Origin: Ga0077555 sp050187415
GTDB lineage: Bacteria > Pseudomonadota > Alphaproteobacteria > Rhizobiales > Hyphomicrobiaceae
Assembly: GCA_050187415.1 (NCBI GenBank)
Contig: JBFWXN010000004.1
Coordinates: forward strand, 62,001-126,000
DNA length: 64,000 nucleotides
Direction of reading: 5' to 3'
A program made the translations under genes and the position numbers. Under the pieces are notes generated by a model. The model was not told where the DNA came from, ran no database searches, and was given only the letters and a program-made list of their open reading frames with translations. Within the stretch, counting starts at the first letter, position 1; each line of letters begins with the position of its first letter. This document shows positions 1 through 8,335 of the stretch, piece by piece.

Positions 1-141
1 CCCCGTAAGGCCCGACGAGCATGGAATTAGGGCGCCACGCCCGGAATGCAGACACGTCCCGGCATCCGCTCGCGGTTGGCGCGGAATGTGGGCTGTTGAG
101 ATTTCAATCGATCGCATGCAGCCGGGCGGTTACGTGGCGGT

Positions 142-1605
142 TCAGCGACCGGTCTCCGGCGGCGAATCGGCCTGATGCACCGACCTCGCAAGGCGAACAC
201 CGACAATGATCCCCGCCAACGCCCCGATCGCAGAGCACACCGTCAGATAGCGCAAGATGCAGTTGTCGGCGAAGCACTCGGTCGAAACGACGCTGGCGAG
301 CACAATCGACAGCATGCCGCCGAGAATGGCGCCGCCCATCAATCCCAACAGGGCATACGTGATGCTTTGCCCAATATTGCTCGAGGCGTCCGGGGATGGC
401 GCGTCGTCTTCGGCGGAGAGCGGCTCCTCTGACTGATCGAGCCAGCTCAGATCGGGGCGTTCGCTTTTCGGGATGGAGCTGCCGCCGCTGATCCGCCGAG
501 AGGCCGGTTGCAGTTGATCGAGCGACGGGCGAGCCGAGCCGCTTCCGGCGCCGACCGCCCGTCGCGGTCCGGCGACGGAGGGCGCTACCGGGCGTGAGCC
601 CTCCCGGCGGACGGAGGCCTCAGGCTGCCTTTGCGAACCCGGACCATGCTCCTCGCGGGCCGCCGCGCTGCCCGGCGGACGCATTGGTTGACGCAGTGGC
701 TCCGCCCGAAACAGGAGCTCGCGCCATTCGACGACCGACTGCGGGCGATCCTCGATCTTGACGGCGAGGCCGCGATCGATCGCATCGAGAAAGCTTCCGC
801 GATAGGGGGCGGTCGCCAGCCGCGAGAGAGGCTGGATGTCGTCTCGAATGATCCGCTCGGTGGCGTCTGGAGGCAGCTTGCCGCTGATAGCCCTGTAAAG
901 CGTGGCGGAAAGCGCATAGATATCGGTCCAGGGGCCCTGCAACTCCGGACGGGATGTGTACTGTTCGGGCGGCGAATAGCCATGCTTGACGATGGCGGAC
1001 AGTGCGCGGGCGCGACCCCTGATCGATTCGCGCGCCGATCCGAAATCGATCAGAACAGGGCGGCCGTCGTCGCGGATCAGCAGGTTGTCCGGTGAAATGT
1101 CGCGATGCATCATGTTGTGGCGATGCACCTCTTCGAGGGCGCTGAGCAACGGCATCAGCAGACGATCGAGGTCCTCCTGCGATGGGGCCCGGCCGAGCTC
1201 CTTCAGCCACTGCACCATGTCGACGCCGGCCTCGTATCCGAGGACGATATAGGCGGTGCCGTTCGCCTCGAAAATGCTGGCCACGTCCACGATCGCCGGG
1301 TGCTTGAATTTGGCGAGCGCACGGGCTTCGGTTACGAAACGCTCGAGCCCCCATTTGTAGGTGCCGTCGCTGGTGGAGGTCGGCAGAACGCTGCGTCCGT
1401 GGCGGTAGCTGAAGGCGTGCGGAAAGTATTCCTTGATCGCGTAGAGCTTGGCGAGACCCTCGTGCTCGGCGAGATAGGTGATGCCGAACCCCCCGGCGCC
1501 GAGAACCTCGCGGATCACATAGTGGTCGACGCGCGTCCCCGACGGCAGCGGGTAGCGCAACTGGGTCTCGCTGCCCGGTGGCCTATGCTGCTCGGACTCG
1601 CTCAT
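142..1605 (-). CDS. Membrane-anchored Ser/Thr protein kinase with atypical catalytic loop
   Basis: A 487-residue protein kinase of the Hanks type. The glycine loop GAGGFGITYLAE lies at about 36-47, the ATP-binding lysine is K58 (AIKEYF), the catalytic loop is HRDISPDN (167-174) and the metal-binding DFG begins at D187. The usual lysine of HRDxKxxN is a serine (S171), which is odd but repeated in the paralogue at 39165. The domain ends near residue 300. A low-complexity Pro/Arg/Ser linker follows, then two hydrophobic helices at about 415-472, so the kinase should sit on the cytoplasmic face of the inner membrane. The next genes on the same strand are secreted proteins, one with an OmpA domain, which suggests envelope-related signalling. 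That link, and the substrate, are inference. The start ATG at 1605 leaves a short N-terminal extension before the kinase domain. Confidence 0.9.
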   Translation of the reverse strand: MSESEQHRPPGSETQLRYPLPSGTRVDHYVIREVLGAGGFGITYLAEHEGLAKLYAIKEYFPHAFSYRHGRSVLPTSTSDGTYKWGLERFVTEARALAKFKHPAIVDVASIFEANGTAYIVLGYEAGVDMVQWLKELGRAPSQEDLDRLLMPLLSALEEVHRHNMMHRDISPDNLLIRDDGRPVLIDFGSARESIRGRARALSAIVKHGYSPPEQYTSRPELQGPWTDIYALSATLYRAISGKLPPDATERIIRDDIQPLSRLATAPYRGSFLDAIDRGLAVKIEDRPQSVVEWRELLFRAEPLRQPMRPPGSAAAREEHGPGSQRQPEASVRREGSRPVAPSVAGPRRAVGAGSGSARPSLDQLQPASRRISGGSSIPKSERPDLSWLDQSEEPLSAEDDAPSPDASSNIGQSITYALLGLMGGAILGGMLSIVLASVVSTECFADNCILRYLTVCSAIGALAGIIVGVRLARSVHQADSPPETGR

Positions 1606-1727
1606 GACCGTTGCCGCATCCCGCTCTCCGGCGCCTGAGATATCTTGCTTCGACTATCTCACCCTGCGCCGCTCTCCACCAGAGACCTCGTGTGCCGGGC
1701 ATGAACGTGTCCAAGCCACAGGGCCGA

Positions 1728-2846
1728 TTATCGACGTTGCTGATCCGCGGTCTGCGCGGTCCAATTGATGACCTGGACACGGCGGTTCGCGGGGCCGCGC
1801 GGATTGCGCGGATCTTTCAATTGCGATTCGCCGAAGCCACGGGCGACCAAAACCTCGGGCGCGATCTTGAAGTGCTCGATCAGGAATTGTCGCACGGCTT
1901 GGGCGCGGCGGTCCGAGAGCGCCACATTGTAGGATCGCGTCCCTCGTGCGTCGGTATGACCGGCGATGACGAAGCGCTCCTTTGCGAGACGCGGATCGGT
2001 CAACGCGCGGCCCAGATTCATCAGGCTTTCGGCTGCCGCCGGCGTGACCTCACTCGAGTCGTAGTCGAAAAGAACCTCGATATCGACGTTGGGTAATCCC
2101 TGCTCGCGCGCAATCTGCGGGGCCCGGGCCATGAAGGCATCCGACGGTCCAATCGGTGTAGGGAGAGCCTCGGCGGGTCCGATGGGCGTGCCCACGGGCG
2201 CAGCCGCGGGAGCAGACACCGGGGTCGGTCCAGGCTGTGACGTGGTCTGGGCCGGTGGCGGAGCTGTCGGGTTGGTCGCCGGGGCGGCCTGCGGAGCAGT
2301 GGTGACTGCAGTCGGTGCGGAGGAGCTGGCTGCTGGCGGGGCCCCGTTTGCACGCGGCGTTTCTGCTCCGGGCGATGCCGTGTTGACCGGCGCCGCGCCC
2401 GACGATCCCGCACCGAATGTCGGCGTGGCCGGCGGAGGCGGGGCGGCTGTTACTGCGCTGGGTGGAGCCGAAGATGCAGCCGCGGCAGGCGCCGTTGAAG
2501 TTGATGGCGTGGACGGCGTCGAAGGTGCGCTGGCCGTCGCGGGCGGAGCCGGCGTCGTCGCGCCGGCAGCAGGAGTGGCCGCGGTTGGGGTCTCGGCCGG
2601 CGTTGGCGCCTGCGGCGTCGACACGGTCGTTGACGGAGCCGCAGGGGCAGGTGGCTGGGCCGGCGTCGCCCCGCGCAGCTTCCCGATCAGATCCTCGACT
2701 GCTTTACGGTCGGACTGGGATTGCGCCCGGTTCAGGATATCGCGCAGGCTCTGGTTGTCCTTGCTTGTCTGTGCTTGCGACGACGACAAGGCAGCGAACA
2801 GGAATACTGCGGTGGTGGCAAACATTCTGACGTTCATAACGAGCAT
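1728..2846 (-). CDS. Secreted Ala/Pro-rich protein with C-terminal OmpA domain
   Basis: A 372-residue exported protein. A signal peptide (about 1-25, ending in SSSQAQ) is followed by a short charged helix with the motif LRDILNRA, then roughly 170 residues dominated by Ala, Pro, Thr and Ser. An OmpA-like peptidoglycan-binding domain (about 255-365) carries the expected VLFDYDSSEVTP start, GHTDARG and ANRRVQV. Proteins of this type bind peptidoglycan non-covalently from the periplasm or outer membrane, and the low-complexity region would act as a spacer. The next gene downstream of the membrane kinase's promoter side shares its N-terminal helix motif. The encoded length is far above a bare OmpA domain. 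Function beyond peptidoglycan binding is unknown. Confidence 0.88.
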   Translation of the reverse strand: MLVMNVRMFATTAVFLFAALSSSQAQTSKDNQSLRDILNRAQSQSDRKAVEDLIGKLRGATPAQPPAPAAPSTTVSTPQAPTPAETPTAATPAAGATTPAPPATASAPSTPSTPSTSTAPAAAASSAPPSAVTAAPPPPATPTFGAGSSGAAPVNTASPGAETPRANGAPPAASSSAPTAVTTAPQAAPATNPTAPPPAQTTSQPGPTPVSAPAAAPVGTPIGPAEALPTPIGPSDAFMARAPQIAREQGLPNVDIEVLFDYDSSEVTPAAAESLMNLGRALTDPRLAKERFVIAGHTDARGTRSYNVALSDRRAQAVRQFLIEHFKIAPEVLVARGFGESQLKDPRNPRGPANRRVQVINWTAQTADQQRR

Positions 2847-2962
2847 CCCTGCATCGCGTCACAAATTATTCTCAACTCTAGTAGCGGCCGGCACGGGTCG
2901 CAACAAACAGCTTCAATCGTAGGCAGTTAACCGTCGGCTCGCGCCGGCGGTTGGCCCAGGTC

Positions 2963-3694
2963 TCACCAGCGGTAGGGCTCGCACCACGCACCACCGCGCG
3001 AATAGCCCTCCGAGCGGCCAAACCGGAGCTCGCGGTGGCGCGGACCTCGATCGGCAAGCACGGTGCGAGGCTCGCCAGCCGCCGAAACGCGGCGCGGGCC
3101 ATCGGACGGGGCTCCGAATGCGACAGGGCCGGGGGCACCATTTTGGGCCTCGGGCGCTGTTGGCGCAGAACCGGCATTTGACGGCGGTGCAGTGGCGATC
3201 ATCGATGGATCCGATGCCGTCCCTCGACCGGACACCCCTGTCACCGACGGCACGGGCGACGTGTCCTGGGAAAGCGGCCTCGAGGACCGTGGCGGGGATT
3301 GGGTGGCCTGAGCGACGGCCTGGGGCCGTTGCACGGCAGCGGCGCGGGTTGCTTGACCCGGCCCGGCGTTGGCTCCGGCGGGGCCGGTACCCTGTTGGCT
3401 CGCCGGCGCCGGCGAGCCAACTGCGGCCTGTCGACTGGCTGGAGGCGCCGATCCCGGCGCCACTGGAGGTGCCGTCTGTGCGGCGGCCTGCGAGACGCCG
3501 GCAATACCGCCCAGGATATCGCCGAGCGACCTGCGGCGGGCTTCGGTCTCCGCCCGATTGAGAATTTCACGAACGGCGGCACGATTCTGACCGTCGGCCG
3601 GCGGAACAGACTGCGCCGAGGCTGCCGTCGCCGCGGCGGTCGAGATCAGCAATGCGGTGAGAATAGGAAACGCCAACGGCTGATTACGGGTCAT
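2963..3694 (-). CDS. Secreted low-complexity protein sharing the N-terminal motif of the OmpA protein
   Basis: I start this 243-residue protein at the ATG at 3694, because AAAGGA lies eight bases upstream; a second ATG at 3703 is possible. A signal peptide (about 1-27, ending in ASAQS) precedes VREILNRAETE, close to LRDILNRAQSQ in the neighbouring OmpA protein at the same distance from the cleavage site. The rest is Ala/Pro/Gly/Gln-rich. The last 45 residues are Arg-rich with one Cys and end in EPYRW. No OmpA domain or other fold is recognisable. The pair probably arose by duplication, with divergence or loss of the C-terminal domain. It reads toward the OmpA gene with a gap of about 115 bases, so co-transcription is plausible. 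Function unknown. Confidence 0.7.
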   Translation of the reverse strand: MTRNQPLAFPILTALLISTAAATAASAQSVPPADGQNRAAVREILNRAETEARRRSLGDILGGIAGVSQAAAQTAPPVAPGSAPPASRQAAVGSPAPASQQGTGPAGANAGPGQATRAAAVQRPQAVAQATQSPPRSSRPLSQDTSPVPSVTGVSGRGTASDPSMIATAPPSNAGSAPTAPEAQNGAPGPVAFGAPSDGPRRVSAAGEPRTVLADRGPRHRELRFGRSEGYSRGGAWCEPYRW

Positions 3695-3857
3695 TTCGGA
3701 CATCCTTTCGGGCAATACAGGACCTAAACGATCCGGTTCGATCCGTATATAGATGCCAAAGTGACGAATGTTCAATTCACCGCTGATGCACGACGGTACA
3801 CGAATCCGTGTCTCACCGCCCGTTTCCCGAATGACGCGCCGGATTGTCCGGGGCCGC

Positions 3858-4757
3858 TTACTCGGCCGCCGAACGTTTGGCCGGATCCGCATCGCGGAAA
3901 GCGGTTCGCCGGCGGTCCCACTCGTCGGCGCCGAAACGGGCAAAGACCTTGCCCGGGCCGCCCTGGTTGAACGGTTGTGACAGGTGGCCCGTCTCCTTCA
4001 CCTCGGCCAGCATCTTGTCGCACAGCCCGATGATGGACGAGAGCAGCATCCCTGGGAGGATTGTGATGCGATACCCCATCTGTTCCGCATCCTTCAGGTT
4101 CACCGGCGGCGTCTTGCCCGACAGAACCATGTTGAGCAGGCACGGCGCCTTGACGACTTGCGGCACCCTCGCGACCTCTTCCATGGTCTGGGGAGCCTCG
4201 AGGAAAATCAGGTCGGCGCCGGCGTCAGCCGCCGCATTGGCGCGGCGGACCGCCTCTTCGAAGCCGGCAGCGGCGCGCGCGTCGGTCCGTGCGATGATGA
4301 GAAAGTCTGCCGAGCGGCGTGCTGTGGCTGCCGCACGGATTTTGGCAGTGTAGTCCTCGATCGAAATGAGCTCTTTGTCGTCGAGGTGTCCACATTTCTT
4401 GGGGAACACCTGGTCCTCGATGTGAATGGCCGAGACACCCGCCCTCTCGAACTCCTGGACCGTGCGGTAAGCGTTCAGCTCATTGCCGTAGCCCGTGTCG
4501 GCGTCCGAGACGAGCGGCACCGAGATGCAACTCGTGATGCGGCGGGCATTGGCAACCATTTCGGACATGGTGACGAGGCCGTAGTCCGGCAGGCCATGGG
4601 CCGCGGACGTGCCCGCGCCGGTCATGTACACCGCCGGGTAGCCGGCCTGTTCGATCACGCGCGCGGTGATGCAGTCGTAGGCGCCGGGAGCCACCACCAT
4701 CGGGCCGGAGCGGATCATATCGGCGAGAGATTTCGAGGGTGTGGTTGCGGCAGACAT
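3858..4757 (-). CDS. Isocitrate lyase / PEP mutase superfamily C-C lyase
   Basis: A 299-residue TIM-barrel enzyme of the ICL/PEPM superfamily. The start at 4757 has AGGGAG eight bases upstream. It shows the family hallmarks DADTGYGN for Mg binding and the active-site loop KKCGHLDDKE with its catalytic cysteine. That loop is typical of C-C bond lyases such as 2-methylisocitrate lyase and 2,3-dimethylmalate lyase rather than of PEP mutase. IIARTDAR and LEAPQTMEE are also conserved. It lies about 110 bases downstream of the aspartate-dehydrogenase-like gene on the same strand, so a shared transcript is likely. The pair could degrade a C4-C6 dicarboxylic acid derived from an imported amino acid. 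The exact substrate cannot be read from sequence; an oxaloacetate decarboxylase role is an alternative. Confidence 0.85.
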   Translation of the reverse strand: MSAATTPSKSLADMIRSGPMVVAPGAYDCITARVIEQAGYPAVYMTGAGTSAAHGLPDYGLVTMSEMVANARRITSCISVPLVSDADTGYGNELNAYRTVQEFERAGVSAIHIEDQVFPKKCGHLDDKELISIEDYTAKIRAAATARRSADFLIIARTDARAAAGFEEAVRRANAAADAGADLIFLEAPQTMEEVARVPQVVKAPCLLNMVLSGKTPPVNLKDAEQMGYRITILPGMLLSSIIGLCDKMLAEVKETGHLSQPFNQGGPGKVFARFGADEWDRRRTAFRDADPAKRSAAE

Positions 4758-4866
4758 GGCGTTCTCCCTGCTCTGTATAGCTGGTTCGACGATAGGTTTC
4801 TCCCGGAGAGCACGCAAGCGATCGCCTATGTGTCCGAGCCCGGCCGGTACGAACGATGATCGTAGC

Positions 4867-5682
4867 TCAGCTTCCGACGACAAGCGGCGCGGTCAGCCTG
4901 CGTAACATGGCGAGGGCGGACAGCGCCGTGATTTTTCCCGTGGCAGGGTTGTCGTCGCTTGGAATGTTGGCAATCGTCATCGACAGATCGGAGCTGTCGG
5001 AGCGGACCTCGATCGTGTGGATATTGCGGTCGACAGCCGGATCGGCCCAGATCTCGATCATGGTGCGGTCGGGGCCGATCCCGGCCAGTGACAGCGCAAC
5101 CGCAACATTGACGTTGGCGGGAAAGCCCACGATGGCCTCGCGTGCGGTTCCCTCGAACACCTTGAGCGGTGACGCAAGTCCTTCGACGCTGATGCCGCTC
5201 CGAGCCAGATGCGGCGCTCCGGCGAGGCCTCGCGGCGGCTTCCGAGTGACGATGCGGACCATTTCGACATCGCCTTCCGCAACCGCGCGCACGGCATCGA
5301 GGCCGAGGAGAGCCCCCGTCGGCACGAGTATGCGTGCACCCGATGCTTTCGCTTTCTCGACGAGGTGCATGTTCGTCAACAGTTGCCCGACCGACAGCGG
5401 CATGAAGATGCGACCCCTGGCGACAGCCGGTTCCGCAATTTCCGCGAAATGACGGGCGGGCACGCTTTCGAGCACGACGTCGGCATGATCGGCGAGTTTT
5501 GCCAAAGGTACGAGACGCGGAGGCGTGCGCAGGGCGCCGAGCTTGCCCCGAGCCTTGTCCTGGTCTCGCGCGGAGACTGCGACGAGCTCTATGCCGGGGA
5601 GATCGCCCGCATCGACCCGGCGCGCGACCGTCATGCCGATGGCGCCCAGTCCGCCGATTGCCAATTTCAGGGGCAATGTCAT
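4867..5682 (-). CDS. L-aspartate dehydrogenase-like oxidoreductase
   Basis: A 271-residue NAD(P)-dependent enzyme of the aspartate dehydrogenase (DUF108) family. The N-terminal Rossmann motif is GGLGAIGMTVARR (about 9-21). The middle holds the family segment VPTGALLGLDAV, and the C-terminal domain carries FPANVNVAVALSLAG and DRNIHTIEV. The family deaminates L-aspartate to iminosuccinate/oxaloacetate, or runs the reverse reaction for NAD synthesis. No nadA or nadC is nearby. The neighbours are a lyase of the ICL family and, divergently, an amino-acid ABC importer, so a catabolic role is more likely here. The gene starts 32 bases from a 20-bp palindrome that may be its operator. Confidence 0.85.
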   Translation of the reverse strand: MTLPLKLAIGGLGAIGMTVARRVDAGDLPGIELVAVSARDQDKARGKLGALRTPPRLVPLAKLADHADVVLESVPARHFAEIAEPAVARGRIFMPLSVGQLLTNMHLVEKAKASGARILVPTGALLGLDAVRAVAEGDVEMVRIVTRKPPRGLAGAPHLARSGISVEGLASPLKVFEGTAREAIVGFPANVNVAVALSLAGIGPDRTMIEIWADPAVDRNIHTIEVRSDSSDLSMTIANIPSDDNPATGKITALSALAMLRRLTAPLVVGS

Positions 5683-5713
5683 CTCTGCTCTCCCGAGATG
5701 CAGTTTTTCTGAT

Positions 5714-5733
5714 CAGTCGACAATTGACTACTG
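5714..5733. promoter_or_regulatory. 20-bp imperfect palindrome in divergent region (candidate operator)
   Basis: CAGTCGACAATTGACTACTG is symmetric at 16 of 20 positions around a central AATT. It sits in the 209-base gap between the divergent aspartate dehydrogenase and livG genes, 32 bases upstream of the former. Size and position fit a dimeric regulator site, for instance of the GntR type, but no regulator gene is present in the window. Confidence 0.45.
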
Positions 5734-5891
5734 GACCAAGACTTAGGAAAGCGGCAAGTTGTTCGATGTGAACCGATAGGCTGCCAAGATCAAGAAACGA
5801 CAAGCTCGCGGACCGTCCTGCATGGGAAGGCTAACCGGGCAATCGGCTCAAGGGAGGCCGGACCTGCAAATGTCCGGGAACGGTTGGAAGC

Positions 5892-6701
5892 ATGGCAGAG
5901 CCTGCATCTGCTGATCGACGAGGTGTGCCCGCAGCACCGGAAATTCTGTCGGTGCGCGACGTAACCGTGCGCTTCGGCGGAATCGTAGCCCTCGACGGCA
6001 TCAGCTTCGACATCGAAAAGGGCCAAATCGCCGGTCTGATCGGGCCGAACGGCGCCGGCAAGACGACGCTTTTCAATTGTCTCTCACGGCTTTACGTGCC
6101 GACCTCTGGCGACATCCGCTTCGAAGGGCGATCGCTGCTGGCTGAGCCCCGCCATCGCATCGCAAACCTGGGCTTGGGTCGCACATTCCAGAACGTCGCC
6201 CTGTTCGACAGGCTATCCGTGCTCGACAATGTGAAGGTCGGTTGTCATAGCGAGACGAGCGCTGGATTTGTCGCCTCGGCATTGCGCCTGCCGTCGACCG
6301 GGCCGGAGGAACGCCGCATCGACGAGCGCGCCCGCGAATTGATAGCGTTCATGGATATCGAGCCGTTCACTCATCTGCCCGCTGGTCCGCTTCCGTTTCC
6401 AATCAGAAAGCGCGTCGAACTGGCGCGAGCGCTCGCTTCGGGCCCCAAGCTGCTTCTGCTCGACGAGCCGGCCGCGGGCCTCAATCACGACGAAATTTCG
6501 ACGCTCGAAACGCAGATCCGCCGGGTCCGCGACATCCAGAAGGTCACGATCCTCCTCGTCGAGCATCACATGAGTCTCGTCATGTCGGTCTCCGACAAAG
6601 TCGTCGCGATCGATTTCGGAAAGAAAATTGCCGAAGGCACGCCATCCGAGGTGCAGCGCGACCCCGAGGTCATCCGGGCGTATCTCGGGACGGAGGCGTA
6701 A
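5892..6701 (+). CDS. livG: Branched-chain amino-acid ABC transporter ATPase LivG (degenerate signature)
   Basis: A 269-residue nucleotide-binding subunit of a HAAT-type importer and the first gene of the operon livG-F-H-M-K. Walker A is GPNGAGKTT (51-59), the Q-loop is in GRTFQNVALF, Walker B is LLLLDEPAAG (186-195) and the switch histidine lies in LLVEHHMS. The family's C-terminal end (TPSEVQRDPEVIRAYLG) is present. The ABC signature is unusual: at the place of LPYGQQRRLEIARAL it reads LPFPIRKRVELARAL (166-180), so the signature glycine and glutamine are lost. The partner LivF keeps LSGGEQ, so the pair may have one consensus and one degenerate ATP site. The stop lies three bases before the livF start. 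Confidence 0.93.
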   Translation: MAEPASADRRGVPAAPEILSVRDVTVRFGGIVALDGISFDIEKGQIAGLIGPNGAGKTTLFNCLSRLYVPTSGDIRFEGRSLLAEPRHRIANLGLGRTFQNVALFDRLSVLDNVKVGCHSETSAGFVASALRLPSTGPEERRIDERARELIAFMDIEPFTHLPAGPLPFPIRKRVELARALASGPKLLLLDEPAAGLNHDEISTLETQIRRVRDIQKVTILLVEHHMSLVMSVSDKVVAIDFGKKIAEGTPSEVQRDPEVIRAYLGTEA

Positions 6702-6704
6702 GGC

Positions 6705-7418
6705 ATGGCGCTGTTGCTGGAAGTCCGCGACTTGGCTGCATATTACGGACAGTCGCAAGCGCTGCACGGCGTTTCGTTCGGGATCGAGACGGGTGGCATC
6801 ACCACGCTGCTCGGCGCCAACGGAGCGGGCAAGACGACGACGCTGCGCGCGATCTGCAACATGGTGCGCACATCGGGCGAGGTGGCATTCGATGGAAAGC
6901 CGATCTCCGGGCTCGCAACCGAAAAAATCGTCAAGCTTGGTGTCGCGCACGTCCCCGAAGGACGGGGCACGTTTACAGGCTTGTCGGTGGACGAGAACCT
7001 CAGGATTGCGGCCTTCACGCGCGGCGGCGGCCGCGAAGTACAGCGCGACCGCGAGATGGTGCTGAGCTACTTCCCGCGCCTCGCTGAGCGCATCGACCAA
7101 CAGGCCGGCACTTTGTCGGGCGGTGAGCAGCAGATGCTCGCCATCAGCCGGGCGCTGATGCTGCGGCCGCGCCTGATGCTCCTCGACGAACCCTCGTTCG
7201 GATTGGCACCGCTCATCGTGCAGGAAATCTTCCGCATCATGCGCCGTATCAACGAGGAAGCCAAAGTGTCGATGCTGCTCGTCGAGCAGAACGCCGCGCT
7301 GGCGCTCGATCTGGCTGACCAGGCTTACGTGCTCGAAACCGGGCGCGTCGTGATGTCGGGCGATGCAGCGACCGTGAAGGGCGACGAGCAGATCCGCAAA
7401 TCCTACCTGGGCTACTGA
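6705..7418 (+). CDS. livF: Branched-chain amino-acid ABC transporter ATPase LivF
   Basis: A 237-residue second ATPase of the importer. It carries Walker A GANGAGKTT (37-45), a canonical signature LSGGEQQMLAISRAL (about 135-149), Walker B LMLLDEPSFG and the switch segment LLVEQNAA. The length matches typical LivF proteins. It follows livG by three bases and precedes livH by eight, so the genes are surely co-transcribed. LivF pairs with LivG under the LivH/LivM membrane dimer and powers uptake of branched-chain or other hydrophobic, polar or acidic amino acids delivered by the binding protein at 9485. Confidence 0.95.
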   Translation: MALLLEVRDLAAYYGQSQALHGVSFGIETGGITTLLGANGAGKTTTLRAICNMVRTSGEVAFDGKPISGLATEKIVKLGVAHVPEGRGTFTGLSVDENLRIAAFTRGGGREVQRDREMVLSYFPRLAERIDQQAGTLSGGEQQMLAISRALMLRPRLMLLDEPSFGLAPLIVQEIFRIMRRINEEAKVSMLLVEQNAALALDLADQAYVLETGRVVMSGDAATVKGDEQIRKSYLGY

Positions 7419-7426
7419 GGGGCGCA

Positions 7427-8332
7427 ATGGAGCAACTGATCCAGCAGGTTGCGGCAGGTCTCGCCAACGGCGCCATTTATGCGCTCGTCGCATTGGCCCT
7501 GGTGATGATCTACTCCGCGACCGATCACCTCAATTTCGCCCAGGGCGAGATGGCGATGTTTTCGACTTACGTCGCCTGGTCTTTCTATCAGACGGGGATG
7601 GGTTTCTGGCCGGCTCTGCTTCTCGCGGTGCTTGTTTCGTTCGTCGCCGGCATGTTGATCGAGCGTATCATCCTGAGGCCGCTGCACAACGCGCCGATCC
7701 TTTCGATCGTCGTCGTCTTCATCGGGCTTCTCGCCGTCTTCCATTCCATGGCGGGCGCCATCTGGACGCATACGATCAAGCCGTTCCCGTCGCCCTTTCC
7801 CAAGGTCAGCTTTGCCGGCTCCGGCTATATCGGATCGCATCAGATCGGCATGATCGTGGTGACGCTGGTTTTGCTGATGGCGTTGTTTCTATTCTTCCGG
7901 TTCACACCCCTCGGGCTCGCCATGCGGGCCGCCGCGCAAAACCCGGTCTCGGCGCGGCTTGCGGGCGTGCCGGTAGACTGGATGCTGGCGCTGGGCTGGG
8001 GGTTGGCGGCAAGCATCGGCGCGGTCGCCGGCTGCATGGTGGCACCGGTCGTCTACCTCGAGCCGAACATGATGGCGGGCATACTTCTCTACGGCTTCGC
8101 CGGCGCGCTTGTCGGCGGCATCGGCAGTCCCGGCGGTGCGGTCGCAGGCGGTTTCCTGGTCGGCGTGCTCGAGAATCTGGTCGCATTTCTGGGCAATCTC
8201 TTCGAACGGTCGACCGGCGTCTATGTCATCGGCAACGGCGAGAAGCTCACCGTGGCCCTCATCATCCTCATCACCGTCCTGACGGTGAGGCCGAGCGGCC
8301 TCTTCGGTCGGGTTACAGTCAAGCGGGTCTGA
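7427..8332 (+). CDS. livH: Branched-chain amino-acid ABC transporter permease LivH
   Basis: A 301-residue integral membrane permease with about eight hydrophobic segments. Typical LivH features include an N-terminal GLANGAIYALVALAL segment, NFAQGEMAM, and the C-terminal GALVGGIGSPGGAVAGG loop that contacts the ATPases. The start has GAGGGG about ten bases upstream, within the end of livF. It forms the translocation pore with LivM (8336). The intergenic distance to livM is three bases, consistent with translational coupling. Confidence 0.94.
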   Translation: MEQLIQQVAAGLANGAIYALVALALVMIYSATDHLNFAQGEMAMFSTYVAWSFYQTGMGFWPALLLAVLVSFVAGMLIERIILRPLHNAPILSIVVVFIGLLAVFHSMAGAIWTHTIKPFPSPFPKVSFAGSGYIGSHQIGMIVVTLVLLMALFLFFRFTPLGLAMRAAAQNPVSARLAGVPVDWMLALGWGLAASIGAVAGCMVAPVVYLEPNMMAGILLYGFAGALVGGIGSPGGAVAGGFLVGVLENLVAFLGNLFERSTGVYVIGNGEKLTVALIILITVLTVRPSGLFGRVTVKRV

Positions 8333-8335
8333 GAC

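Noticed and set aside
2089..2922. Gly/Ala/Val-rich plus-strand frame resembling a PE-PGRS-like protein
   Set aside because: It is antisense to the Ala/Pro-rich linker of the OmpA protein, which has a signal peptide and real domain on the minus strand.
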